From: Sporolactobacillus pectinivorans
GTDB lineage: Bacteria; Bacillota; Bacilli; Bacillales; Sporolactobacillaceae
Reading direction: 5' to 3'
NCBI RefSeq assembly: GCF_002802965.1
Contig: NZ_NXGA01000001.1
Span: forward strand, 2,809,174-2,873,173
Length of the DNA stretch: 64,000 nucleotides
The translations under genes were made by a program, and so were the position numbers. The notes beneath the pieces were generated by a model, which was not told where the DNA came from, ran no database searches, and saw nothing but the letters and a program-made list of their open reading frames with translations. This document shows, in pieces, positions 27,022-35,035 of this stretch (position 1 is the stretch's first letter; each line of letters opens with the position of its first letter).

Positions 27022-28308
27022 TTAATATTTAATTTTCTCGCCAGGTTTAATCAAGTCAGAATGTAGATGATTTACAAACTTCAAATGAGAAACTGAAGTA
27101 TGCTTCGCTCTTGAAATTTTCCAAAGTGAATCACCACGGTGTACAGTATAAATGTGGGTTGATGTTTTAGCGATCGACTTTGAGGTAGCTGCCATCAGTC
27201 TCAGCTTTTCTCCCGGATAGATCAGCCACGAGTGCAGGCCATTAAACGACATGATTGTTCTGTAGCTGACACCGAGCCTCTCGCCAATCGAGGATAAAGT
27301 ATCACCTCGGCGAACGACATAAGCATTTTCTGTAGCGCTCACTTTCTCAGTCGTCTTTTTCACTGCACTGATAGCCGCTGCGCTTGGTTTTCTACCGGCC
27401 TTGATATTTGCCAACAGCGCGATGTTCTGTGCCGCTGTGCCCTTGTACTCGCTCATCTTGACGACGATCCCATAATCTACCGCCAACTTTGTACGGTTTG
27501 CAAAACTAGAATTAATCTTTTTGCTCTTTAAATAGTTTACAAGACTCACACCACCGACCTTACCAACCTTGCTTGATACCGCACCCGTATACTTGCCAGC
27601 ATAATCAATATTTACGTCGAAATAGCCATATCCTGGGAACAATTTTTGCGTGCTGCTCCACTGATGTGCACCTCGATTGTATCCGGGATCAAGAACTGTT
27701 CTCCCATCAAAAGCATATCGCGCAAGCCAAGGTTGATTATTATCCAGTTTTGACGGGATCAATCGATTGCCGTAATAATGGCTTCCGCTATAAACATCCG
27801 TTTTGACGTAACCAAGCTTGTGCAGCTCGTCTAAAAAAGCATTGACATAATCCGTTAGCTGGCTAGCATCTCTCGTCAGTGACGCATCTTCGATGTCCAG
27901 AACTGCATAGCCGTCCGCCGTTTTAGAAAATCCATCTGCTTGCAGATTTTTGTCAAACCAACGTGCTTCTGACTGCGCTTCAGAGACGCTTGTCAGGTGT
28001 CCAAAATGATAAACAGACACACGCAAGTCAGCGGCCCGGGCGTTTGCAATATTGACAGCTGCCGCTGGATCGCGCCTACTGGTGCCTTCCGATACTTTTA
28101 CTACGACACCGTCAATGTGCCCTGCTTTCGCCGTCTGGTAAACCGATAGCGGTAAACCTGACTCGGACTGATAATGAGATACGTCAATGAAGTCGATTCG
28201 GCCAGACGCAGATGCCGGCAGCGCAAAAGAAAACGCCAGCCCAACGGCCAGCGCTAAAGAGATTATTTTTTTCAAATTACTCCATCTCCCAATATGATAT
28301 TTTCCCAT
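27022..28308 (-). CDS. Endolysin: secreted GH25 muramidase with two LysM repeats
   Basis: 428 aa. N-terminal signal peptide (KKIISLALAVGLAFSFAL, cut near ASASG). GH25 catalytic domain about 38-235: FIDVSHYQ and YAVLDIEDASL carry the acidic active-site residues. A linker domain with NSSFANRTKLAVDYG and YKGTAAQNIALL follows. Two LysM units bind the cell wall: YVVRRGDTLSSIGERLGV and IYTVHRGDSLWKISR. AGGAGG precedes ATG 28308; a second start (TTG, after GGGAGATGGAG) would remove the first eleven residues and keep the signal. Sec export suggests holin-triggered activation rather than strict holin-dependent release. Confidence 0.88.
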   Translation of the reverse strand: MGKYHIGRWSNLKKIISLALAVGLAFSFALPASASGRIDFIDVSHYQSESGLPLSVYQTAKAGHIDGVVVKVSEGTSRRDPAAAVNIANARAADLRVSVYHFGHLTSVSEAQSEARWFDKNLQADGFSKTADGYAVLDIEDASLTRDASQLTDYVNAFLDELHKLGYVKTDVYSGSHYYGNRLIPSKLDNNQPWLARYAFDGRTVLDPGYNRGAHQWSSTQKLFPGYGYFDVNIDYAGKYTGAVSSKVGKVGGVSLVNYLKSKKINSSFANRTKLAVDYGIVVKMSEYKGTAAQNIALLANIKAGRKPSAAAISAVKKTTEKVSATENAYVVRRGDTLSSIGERLGVSYRTIMSFNGLHSWLIYPGEKLRLMAATSKSIAKTSTHIYTVHRGDSLWKISRAKHTSVSHLKFVNHLHSDLIKPGEKIKY

Positions 28309-28364
28309 AATTTCTACTCACCTCCTCCCAATGTTATGTATAAAAATAGCGCCCGTATGGACGC

Positions 28365-28682
28365 TCACTTACTGAAAAAGAAGTTTACGAGAATAGTTGC
28401 TAGTGTGACCACGCCACCGATGGGGATTGCTAGTTTACCAATCGCTTGCCAAATGGATATGTGCGCTTCTTGTTTCTTTTGCTGTATTCCGCCAAGCATC
28501 CGTATGACTTCTGTATTTTGCTCCCGAAGATACTTGTTTGACTCATCGTTACGGGCATTCCCATCCTTAATCTGATCGGATAGGGAATTGATCCGGTCTC
28601 TGATGTCGTCCTGCCCGTCCTCTAACCTGTGAATTCTTGCCTCATGATCCTCAATACGTGTTTCTACATCCACCCTATCCAC
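28365..28682 (-). CDS. xhlA: XhlA-like lysis protein (coiled coil plus C-terminal TM)
   Basis: 105 aa. Residues 1-70 form a charged coiled coil (RIEDHEARIHRLEDGQDDI). Residues 80-100 are one membrane helix (IPIGGVVTLATILVNFFF). This matches the XhlA/haemolysin family, which acts with a holin in PBSX lysis. AGGTGG precedes the start. First gene of the lysis module after the terminator at 28700. Confidence 0.8.
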   Translation of the reverse strand: MDRVDVETRIEDHEARIHRLEDGQDDIRDRINSLSDQIKDGNARNDESNKYLREQNTEVIRMLGGIQQKKQEAHISIWQAIGKLAIPIGGVVTLATILVNFFFSK

Positions 28683-28699
28683 CTCTTATGAGTGCAAAA

Positions 28700-28723
28700 T
28701 AAAAAGACCTCTTGAAAGGTCTC
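28700..28723 (-). terminator. Terminator at the end of the tail module
   Basis: On the minus strand AGACC...GGTCT closes a stem followed by TTTTTATTTT. It lies between xkdX and the lysis genes, so the lysis genes need read-through or antitermination. Confidence 0.75.
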
Positions 28724-28731
28724 GATCTTCC

Positions 28732-28755
28732 AAATTCGCAAACGTTTGCGAATTT
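28732..28755. repeat. Perfect 24-bp palindrome at the xkdX stop codon, copy 1
   Basis: Each arm is AAATTCGCAAAC; the second arm is its exact complement. It overlaps the xkdX stop (28754-28756) and precedes a terminator. A near-identical copy sits at 45580-45603 in the same arrangement. The core GCAAACGTTTGC looks like a LacI/PurR-type operator half-site pair. Confidence 0.8.
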
Positions 28756-28891
28756 AAACTGCTACATAAGCCTGACCAGTAATCGTCTGATAGTCATCCG
28801 CCGTGATCCACCCTGCCGATACAAATACCTTCATCTGGTCGACTGTGTAATAGCCCTTCTGATAATAAGACGTAATCCATGACTTCCACAT
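28754..28891 (-). CDS. xkdX: XkdX family protein
   Basis: 45 aa: MWKSWITSYYQKGYYTVDQ at the start, then GWITADDYQTITG, the small acidic-aromatic signature of XkdX, found after tail-fibre genes in PBSX-like phages; function unknown. Its ATG overlaps the stop of the preceding gene (TAATG), and GGAGGTG lies upstream. Confidence 0.85.
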   Translation of the reverse strand: MWKSWITSYYQKGYYTVDQMKVFVSAGWITADDYQTITGQAYVAV

Positions 28892-29277
28892 TATGAAGCA
28901 CCTCCCGGCTGTATTTGTGCGAGTTGAAGCATGATGGCAGCATTCTGATTTTGAAGATCACTGATTGTCTGTGCCTGCTGAGCTGACTGCAAAAGAAGTT
29001 GAGCATTCTGCTGCTGAAGCAACTCCACGTTGTTAGGAGACGGTGCTGCGTGTAAACTATTAATATAGTCTTGGGTAGCACCTTCCAGCCATTCAGCTCC
29101 GTTCCACTTTGGTTTATAGAATCCGTTCGGGGGTGCTGTCTCTACACAATCATTAGGAATTTGCGGCACAGTACTTGTCGTCGTGCCGTCCTCATTTTCC
29201 GTAACCACTGGCGAGTCATCGAAAATAACCGGAGCCACAAATAACTCGTTGGTGTCAATCTGATAGATTTGCTTCAT
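28891..29277 (-). CDS. Tail-fibre-associated protein (possible fibre assembly chaperone)
   Basis: 128 aa from ATG 29277, which overlaps the fibre-gene stop and has GTAGGTG before it. The N-terminal part (KQIYQIDTNELFVAPVIF) and PNGFYKPKWNGAEWLEGA resemble XkdW-like or DUF2977-type fibre companions. The C-terminal half is a Gln-rich coiled coil. Chaperone function is inferred from position. Confidence 0.6.
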   Translation of the reverse strand: MKQIYQIDTNELFVAPVIFDDSPVVTENEDGTTTSTVPQIPNDCVETAPPNGFYKPKWNGAEWLEGATQDYINSLHAAPSPNNVELLQQQNAQLLLQSAQQAQTISDLQNQNAAIMLQLAQIQPGGAS

Positions 29278-29278
29278 A

Positions 29279-30574
29279 TTAATCACCTACCCAGAAAGAA
29301 GTCGTCAAAACAGTTGGAGCACTGCTAGTACCTATGGATGTACCATCTAATGCATTAAGATAAACTTTTCCGTCTGAATTAATTCTTACCCCAACAGCAT
29401 TGTAATTTCCTAAGTTTAGATTATAGTTTAATGCTACGGTGCCAATGTTAAAGCTGGGAATACATCCAGTGGGTAATTGGAAGAGAACATTACCGCTATA
29501 CCAGTTTAATATATTAAACATCAGATGCACCACACCGAGTGCACCTTTGGCGTATTTACATGTCCCAGTAGCACCATTTTGCAGCACTGCATCATACCAC
29601 TGCATATTTGCCAAATTAGAAGCAGAAACAGCATCTATAATTCCATATCCCGATAGTGTTGTCGGCTTTCCTGTTGCGATTTTTGACCAATCGAGGGCTG
29701 GAATATCCGCTGATGCCAATTGTGTACCCGATGTGACACGACCCTTTGCATCAACAGTTAATTTTGTGTATGTTCCTGCTGTTACACCGGACGCAGCAAG
29801 TGCAAAAGAAAGTGCGAGGTTGGCAGAACCATCAAATGAGCCACTTGTTGTGCCATCACCAGATATTGAGAGAGTGCGAGCAGTAGCCAGCTTACTCGCT
29901 GTTTCCGCATTGCCAGATGTGCTTTGATTTCCTGCAGCATTTACCCCTGGCAAAGAAATATCCGAAGAACCATCAAATGGAACTCCGCCAATGTTTCTTG
30001 CGGTGGCTAGCTTTGAAGCGGTTGGTGCGTTTCCCGCGGTAGGTAAAAAATAAGATGAATCATGGCCATCTAAGAGGTCTGCGTCCAATCCAGAACCCGA
30101 ACCATCTACTGTCAATAATTTTGCCAATACGCTCTCCGCGGTAAGCACTGCGGATATGGAGATATTTGCACTGCCGTCAAATGAAGCGGAGCCAGTTGCA
30201 TCCCCACCCAGTCCAATCGTTCTAGAAGTCTGCAACTTACTCGCCGTTGCTGCGTTTCCATCGGCATTCCCAGTGATTGATGCCGGGAGTTTGGCGCTCG
30301 AATTAAGCAGCAAAAGTTTATTCGCTACAGCAGTCGCAGAAACTTGAGAGTTTGGGACAACTGTATTAATGGCATTCGTAATTGCCTGTGTGATCTCGTC
30401 TTTCGTGTATCCGCTCTGTTGAAGTTCTTGCAGAGCCAGGTAAACCAAATTGAAAAACCAGTTGAACCAGTCTGCTGGGGGCTTATCAGACGCTGCCCAA
30501 CCCGCATCTTTTTTTGTTTGTGGTGGCTCAGTACCTACCGCATTCCATTCTGGTAATGGTTTTGTAAAAGTCAT
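29279..30574 (-). CDS. Phage tail fibre protein
   Basis: 431 aa. N-terminal anchor (DKPPADWFNWFFNLVYLALQ). Centre built of degenerate repeats of the type ASKLATARTI followed by GSFDGSANI (at least three copies, about 105-260). A distal part follows with KLTVDAKGRVTSGTQLAS and SGYGIIDAV, and a likely receptor-binding tip in the last 110 residues. Lies between the XkdU-like and fibre-companion genes. Confidence 0.85.
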   Translation of the reverse strand: MTFTKPLPEWNAVGTEPPQTKKDAGWAASDKPPADWFNWFFNLVYLALQELQQSGYTKDEITQAITNAINTVVPNSQVSATAVANKLLLLNSSAKLPASITGNADGNAATASKLQTSRTIGLGGDATGSASFDGSANISISAVLTAESVLAKLLTVDGSGSGLDADLLDGHDSSYFLPTAGNAPTASKLATARNIGGVPFDGSSDISLPGVNAAGNQSTSGNAETASKLATARTLSISGDGTTSGSFDGSANLALSFALAASGVTAGTYTKLTVDAKGRVTSGTQLASADIPALDWSKIATGKPTTLSGYGIIDAVSASNLANMQWYDAVLQNGATGTCKYAKGALGVVHLMFNILNWYSGNVLFQLPTGCIPSFNIGTVALNYNLNLGNYNAVGVRINSDGKVYLNALDGTSIGTSSAPTVLTTSFWVGD

Positions 30575-30589
30575 TTCATACCACTCTCC

Positions 30590-31204
30590 TTAAATCGGTA
30601 ACTTATAATCATCTTCCGGGGCAAATAGACCGCCGAAGATGCCACCGGTCGTTTGGGCTAAATCGGCGAATCCATCGATGCTTGTTTCCAACGAAGTTCC
30701 GCTCGCGAACCCGAATGTGCCTTCCAAATTGATGCTCGTAATGCTGACTCCTGCCGACACAACTTGCTCGACAATTTGGATAAACTGATTGATACTTAAG
30801 CCGATGCTGTTCAGTGCAGTGAGCGGAGCACGTTGTACGATGATTGCAGCTGGTGCCGAGTCCGCTTGAATAACAATATCAGTCAGATCACAGCTGAGCG
30901 TTTTGGCGATCGCCGTAATCATCTTGTTATAAGTGCCATCCGACTGTCCTTGCACGATTTTCGCGATAATGATTGACCGATATATTTCATCTGGCATCTG
31001 TCCACGCGGTTGGGAAAAATCAGCACCGATAAGATCCAGTGTTGTACCCTTCGCCTGCTGCAGGTCACGCCAGGACTCGACTGTACTGATGGTATCAGAT
31101 AGGGTATCGACTTCATCAGAAATAATCGTCAGGACTTTGCCGATGTTAGACTTTGGGTCCTTGATATATCGGTCCGTCAGTTTCGAGATCCAGTCTTGTA
31201 TCAT
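30590..31204 (-). CDS. Baseplate protein, YmfQ/XkdU-like (DUF2313)
   Basis: 204 aa. VESWRDLQQAKGTTLDLIG with GQMPDEIYRSIIIAKIVQGQ is the recognisable block of this baseplate wedge family, which bridges the gpJ-like protein and tail fibres. It overlaps the upstream baseplate J gene by four bases (ATGA type). Confidence 0.82.
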   Translation of the reverse strand: MIQDWISKLTDRYIKDPKSNIGKVLTIISDEVDTLSDTISTVESWRDLQQAKGTTLDLIGADFSQPRGQMPDEIYRSIIIAKIVQGQSDGTYNKMITAIAKTLSCDLTDIVIQADSAPAAIIVQRAPLTALNSIGLSINQFIQIVEQVVSAGVSITSINLEGTFGFASGTSLETSIDGFADLAQTTGGIFGGLFAPEDDYKLPI

Positions 31205-32379
31205 TCGTGCGTCACCTCAATTGCGGTAATGCTCGTCTGTGGTGCCTCATTCGGGCCGATAACGACATTTTCCGTACCGAGTGTTTCATCCGTGCTCCGG
31301 CCGACTTGGATGGTCACATCATCAATGCCTGCGACCGCATACACACACGAGAATAACCGAGAGTAGACCACGTCCTCGCCCATCAACAGCCCAGAATAGA
31401 ACGTGCCATCAGCATCCGTGCCACCGATGTAATTAAGTATGTTCTGCTGTATCTGAGCATCCCCGTCTGTCTCATATTTGGCATTCGTTTTTATCGATAT
31501 AGCCAGCTTTATATCAATCTGCGCTGCAAAATCAAATTTTACTTTATGAGTAGTACCGCTGCTATCGACCACATTCACCGTTTGATTGCCAACGGTCTCT
31601 ATACCTGCTGCCACTGAGTTGAGCAGTGTATCTGCAACATCCGACGCTATGCCACCAAGTACATATGCATGCACTGACTTAGCAGGATTTCCAGCACTGT
31701 CCGTTTCCAGCGTGTTATTAACAATCACGTTTGCTGATCGAACCCCACTCGTTTCCAGCAACTTTGCCACAATCGATGGAAAAGTTGCATTACCTGTGCT
31801 ACTGCTACCAGCCACAAGACGTTGTCGAAACTCATCATCTGTTTCCTGATCTCGTCCACCTGTCGCTGTTGCTGCATTCGTCACCGACGTAATGTTCGAA
31901 TCCGGATTTGCCTGCACTGTAATGGCACCAGCTGCCACGTTGGTATCAATCCCGGTATCGGTTGAAACAGCATCAACGGTCCCAATACCGGTAGTATCCA
32001 AAGTTAAATCCGCGATCGTCTCAAATTGAATACCGTCGCTTGTCTGAAATACGGTGCCTTCTGGAACTTCAAAATTTACTTGACCGGTGATCGTCAGCGT
32101 AACGTAACTGTTTGCCGCAGGAATGCGACTGGTGCCCATCAACGTGCTGAGCCGATCTAGTTGCACACCTTCGGACTTTGTGACAAATCCGGCATTGTAT
32201 ACACTTTCGGTCAGTTCCCAGGCAATAGAGAGAAACCACGCAAAGAGGATAATCAAAATGCCAAGAAAACTTGTCTGCGACACATTGATATCCGCACCCC
32301 ACAATTCCCGAGCCTTGTTCTGCATGTCCGAAACTAAATCGGCATATGATTTTTTATGAAAGCCAGTAGAATCAAGCAT
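31201..32379 (-). CDS. Baseplate J/gp47 family protein (XkdT-like)
   Basis: 392 aa. Conserved features: GVQLDRLSTLMGTSRIPA, VPEGTVFQTSDGIQFET, and the GGRDQETDDEFRQRL motif near the middle, as in Mu gp47/P2 gpJ. Wedge component of the contractile-tail baseplate. AGGAGG precedes the start. Confidence 0.9.
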   Translation of the reverse strand: MLDSTGFHKKSYADLVSDMQNKARELWGADINVSQTSFLGILIILFAWFLSIAWELTESVYNAGFVTKSEGVQLDRLSTLMGTSRIPAANSYVTLTITGQVNFEVPEGTVFQTSDGIQFETIADLTLDTTGIGTVDAVSTDTGIDTNVAAGAITVQANPDSNITSVTNAATATGGRDQETDDEFRQRLVAGSSSTGNATFPSIVAKLLETSGVRSANVIVNNTLETDSAGNPAKSVHAYVLGGIASDVADTLLNSVAAGIETVGNQTVNVVDSSGTTHKVKFDFAAQIDIKLAISIKTNAKYETDGDAQIQQNILNYIGGTDADGTFYSGLLMGEDVVYSRLFSCVYAVAGIDDVTIQVGRSTDETLGTENVVIGPNEAPQTSITAIEVTHE

Positions 32380-32390
32380 AAATTTACCTC

Positions 32391-32756
32391 CTAACTTTCA
32401 ATACCAACGTCATTTAATGAAATTTCTCCAGTTTGATCTGCCTTAGTCATGGAAAGCGATATAGACCTGGTACGTTTACTGCGATCATCATTAAAATCAA
32501 TTTCTTCTACAGACGAAATTCGCGATTCCTGTGAGATCGCCTCGACAATGTCATCATGTGTCGCGTCTTTATCCGCTTGTTTGCCAACCAGGTTGTCATG
32601 AGATAGGCCGAAGTCTTCATCCATGAATAATTCGCCCTTAACTGTTTTCAGAATGCTCTCGACAGACTGTACAAGCTCCTGGTCACCATCGACCATAACC
32701 ATGTCGCCATTTTGAAAGACAAGATCGCCGTTCTGATCAATCAAAGGTGCTTTCAT
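32391..32756 (-). CDS. Baseplate protein, XkdS-like (DUF2634)
   Basis: 121 aa. The GDLVFQNGDMVMVDGDQELVQ segment and GELFMDEDFGLSHDNLVG resemble the gp25/XkdS lysozyme-like wedge fold. It overlaps the upstream XkdR-like gene by four bases and lies directly before the baseplate J gene, the standard PBSX order. Confidence 0.82.
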   Translation of the reverse strand: MKAPLIDQNGDLVFQNGDMVMVDGDQELVQSVESILKTVKGELFMDEDFGLSHDNLVGKQADKDATHDDIVEAISQESRISSVEEIDFNDDRSKRTRSISLSMTKADQTGEISLNDVGIES

Positions 32757-33100
32757 GTCTGTATCACCCCGATCACAAAAGCATCCGTCAAATCATGTGT
32801 CCGTGTTGAGTCTGGATCAATCATATCTGCACCATGCATATTATCGATCGCACGGTCAGCGAATAGCAGAAGTACGACGTTTCCAGGTGCAAGATCACCC
32901 ACATGTTTCAAGACAGGAGCATCCTCAACGAGTGGCCAATCGTCTACGTTATCATTGGAATCAACAGTCAAAAAAAGAGGCTGCACACTGGCTGTGTGCG
33001 CCCCAGAGTTATATTTAAGTACCTTCGCAGGTGCCGAAACATAGAGACTCAATTTGATATTCCGTATCAGTGAATCATAAAAACCCGTCTGTTTAGACAT
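32753..33100 (-). CDS. Baseplate/tail protein, XkdR-like (DUF2577)
   Basis: 115 aa. SVQPLFLTVDSNDNVDDWPL and LAPGNVVLLLFADRAIDNM are typical of this small OB-like family located between XkdQ and XkdS. Overlaps neighbours on both sides by one to four bases. Confidence 0.78.
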   Translation of the reverse strand: MSKQTGFYDSLIRNIKLSLYVSAPAKVLKYNSGAHTASVQPLFLTVDSNDNVDDWPLVEDAPVLKHVGDLAPGNVVLLLFADRAIDNMHGADMIDPDSTRTHDLTDAFVIGVIQT

Positions 33101-34059
33101 CAGATGACATTCACCTCCGTGGTGAACGAGCCTCCATCGCAGACATGTTTGCCGATCTTTGCTCTGAATTTTCCATTACAGGTAGCGCTTTGCACGCTGA
33201 TAATGCTGGCCGTTGTAATCCGGTGCTGCAAAAGACACTTTACGGTAAATCCCTTTCCAGTATCATCATCAAATGGCGTCGGACTCTCGATCAATCCAGA
33301 ATTTACATTCAACGTGAAATTTTCATCGTTGCCTTCGGTTATCGAACGAATCACCATCTTGCCGCGTCGATAATATAAAGCGGCTTTGCAATCGCGACAG
33401 ACCTCTTCAAGGTTATTTTCAATGAGACCAGTGACCCGATACCCTTTTGTATAAACCTTGTTATACGGAACAGATAACTGAGCTAGTTTAATGCCCAGAT
33501 CCTTAACTAGCCGTTTGATGATGGTCGATCCAAGCGTTCCCGCCGCAAAGGTGATGACATGCGTCCGCTTCTTATATTTCGCTACCTTGACCGTTTTATA
33601 ATGGATATAACTTACATACTTCCGGCCATGCTCGTAATGAACTTTTCTGATCGGTGTGGCCAGTTTAACCCGCTGATTCACATAGTATTTTTGTGCAGGA
33701 TCCGATTCAGCCAGTGTCACTGTTTTATGTGAATAATCTTCGCCCTCTACGAATGAGATTGTTGTTTTTTTGTCGACACCGTCTTTGCTGGTCAACACCG
33801 TTGAAATGCGACCGCTGGCTATCACACCATAATCTCCGCGATAGCCAGCCTGAACCGTACAGATCATTCCGCCTTTGATTCGACTGATTGTTGCCGGAGA
33901 TAAATTAAAAATATCAACGGTTGATGTATTCGGCTTGGCATCATCATCAAAGGGAACTTCAAAATGTATCTCCATCTGATCACCAGTTATTTCGGTTGAA
34001 AGGCTTCCACTAATCTGTATCTTGATGACTCGGCCATAAAGTAAAGCATTATTGGCCAT
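33100..34059 (-). CDS. Tail hub protein, XkdQ-like
   Basis: 319 aa from ATG 34059, chosen for the GGAGGGTGA upstream. XkdQ-type hub: VDIFNLSPATISRIKGGMIC, then AGYRGDYGVIASGRI early on, and KDLGIKLAQLSVPYNK in the second half. It corresponds to the gp27-like ring at the tip of the tail tube. Confidence 0.82.
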   Translation of the reverse strand: MANNALLYGRVIKIQISGSLSTEITGDQMEIHFEVPFDDDAKPNTSTVDIFNLSPATISRIKGGMICTVQAGYRGDYGVIASGRISTVLTSKDGVDKKTTISFVEGEDYSHKTVTLAESDPAQKYYVNQRVKLATPIRKVHYEHGRKYVSYIHYKTVKVAKYKKRTHVITFAAGTLGSTIIKRLVKDLGIKLAQLSVPYNKVYTKGYRVTGLIENNLEEVCRDCKAALYYRRGKMVIRSITEGNDENFTLNVNSGLIESPTPFDDDTGKGFTVKCLLQHRITTASIISVQSATCNGKFRAKIGKHVCDGGSFTTEVNVI

Positions 34060-34064
34060 GATTA

Positions 34065-34466
34065 TCACCCTCCGTTGTTCAAGTCCGCATCATCGCTATT
34101 TCCAAGATCAGCCATGTTAGGGCCTGTTTCTGAGTCAGTATCATCCGGGAGATCGTCAATGCATAGAAATACAGTTGACCCAAAATTATCCCATGTGATC
34201 CGTTGAGTCTGCTCAGATTCATCGATGGGAATTAGATTCTCAGCTGGAAAGCTTTCTGGATTATTGATCTCGTTGAAAAGCGGCATATTCAGAATAAGCT
34301 TTTCTCCAGCAACGAGTACTTGACCTAAGGCATCGTAAAGAGTAGCCGTGAAGAAATCATTGGATTCGTTATAGTCGATGTCGATAAAAAATGTGTCGTT
34401 CTCAGATTCAAATTCAAACCGAAACGGCAACTGTGTTTTGTCGATATCAATATAATCATGATTCAT
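34065..34466 (-). CDS. Acidic phage tail-module protein, DUF6983-like unknown
   Basis: 133 aa from ATG 34466, which overlaps the previous stop (TAATG). Very acidic; central FTATLYDALGQVLVAGEKLI and a tail rich in Asp/Asn. It lies between the LysM protein and the hub gene, where some myophages carry a small chaperone or plug protein. The DUF label is a guess from position; no motif settles it. Confidence 0.6.
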   Translation of the reverse strand: MNHDYIDIDKTQLPFRFEFESENDTFFIDIDYNESNDFFTATLYDALGQVLVAGEKLILNMPLFNEINNPESFPAENLIPIDESEQTQRITWDNFGSTVFLCIDDLPDDTDSETGPNMADLGNSDDADLNNGG

Positions 34467-35035
34467 TATTTCACCCTCATTCTCACGCCGATTGGAATTC
34501 GTCTGGCCGGCCATGGATTCCACTTTTCAAGCGTAGAAACTAGTGTACCATATTTCATCATCATTCCCCAGTACGTATTGCCAGATTTAACTTTAACATA
34601 TACCTTAGATGACTTTTTTTTGATCGTTTTTTTCTTTTTACCAACCGTTTTTTTCTGTGTTTTCGCCTTCGCTTTTGTTGCAGTCCATTGCTCTTTAACG
34701 ATACGAATATACTGCAGCTGGATACTGAGCGCAGATCCATTGCCCACATCGGCCGTCCGAGAATCATCAATGCTGATGATAATGACATTCGTCGCGATAC
34801 AACGGCCGGTATAATGCAAGAGCGTGCCCTTGTTCAAGCAGTCTCTTAAATACTGAAGCTGCGTTTTATATCCGGTATCCGATAAGATGAACCCGTCCAG
34901 TGTCAACGTCTGAGGCTGGCGCTGGACATGATCAGTTATTGGTTCTCCAGAATCGACCGGATACGCAGTAGCCTGGACGGATGTATTCAGCTTTTCAGAT
35001 TCGATTAACAGGTCAACATTTCCGAGCTTTGCCAT
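34466..35035 (-). CDS. LysM tail protein, XkdP-like
   Basis: 189 aa. The N-terminal part (VDLLIESEKLNTSVQATAYP, PITDHVQRQPQTLTLDGFI) matches the XkdP head domain. A Lys-rich linker (about 122-145) leads to a C-terminal LysM (about 147-189, KVKSGNTYWGMMMKYGT). It probably connects tape measure and hub and binds peptidoglycan. Overlaps the tape-measure stop by one base. Confidence 0.85.
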   Translation of the reverse strand: MAKLGNVDLLIESEKLNTSVQATAYPVDSGEPITDHVQRQPQTLTLDGFILSDTGYKTQLQYLRDCLNKGTLLHYTGRCIATNVIIISIDDSRTADVGNGSALSIQLQYIRIVKEQWTATKAKAKTQKKTVGKKKKTIKKKSSKVYVKVKSGNTYWGMMMKYGTLVSTLEKWNPWPARRIPIGVRMRVK

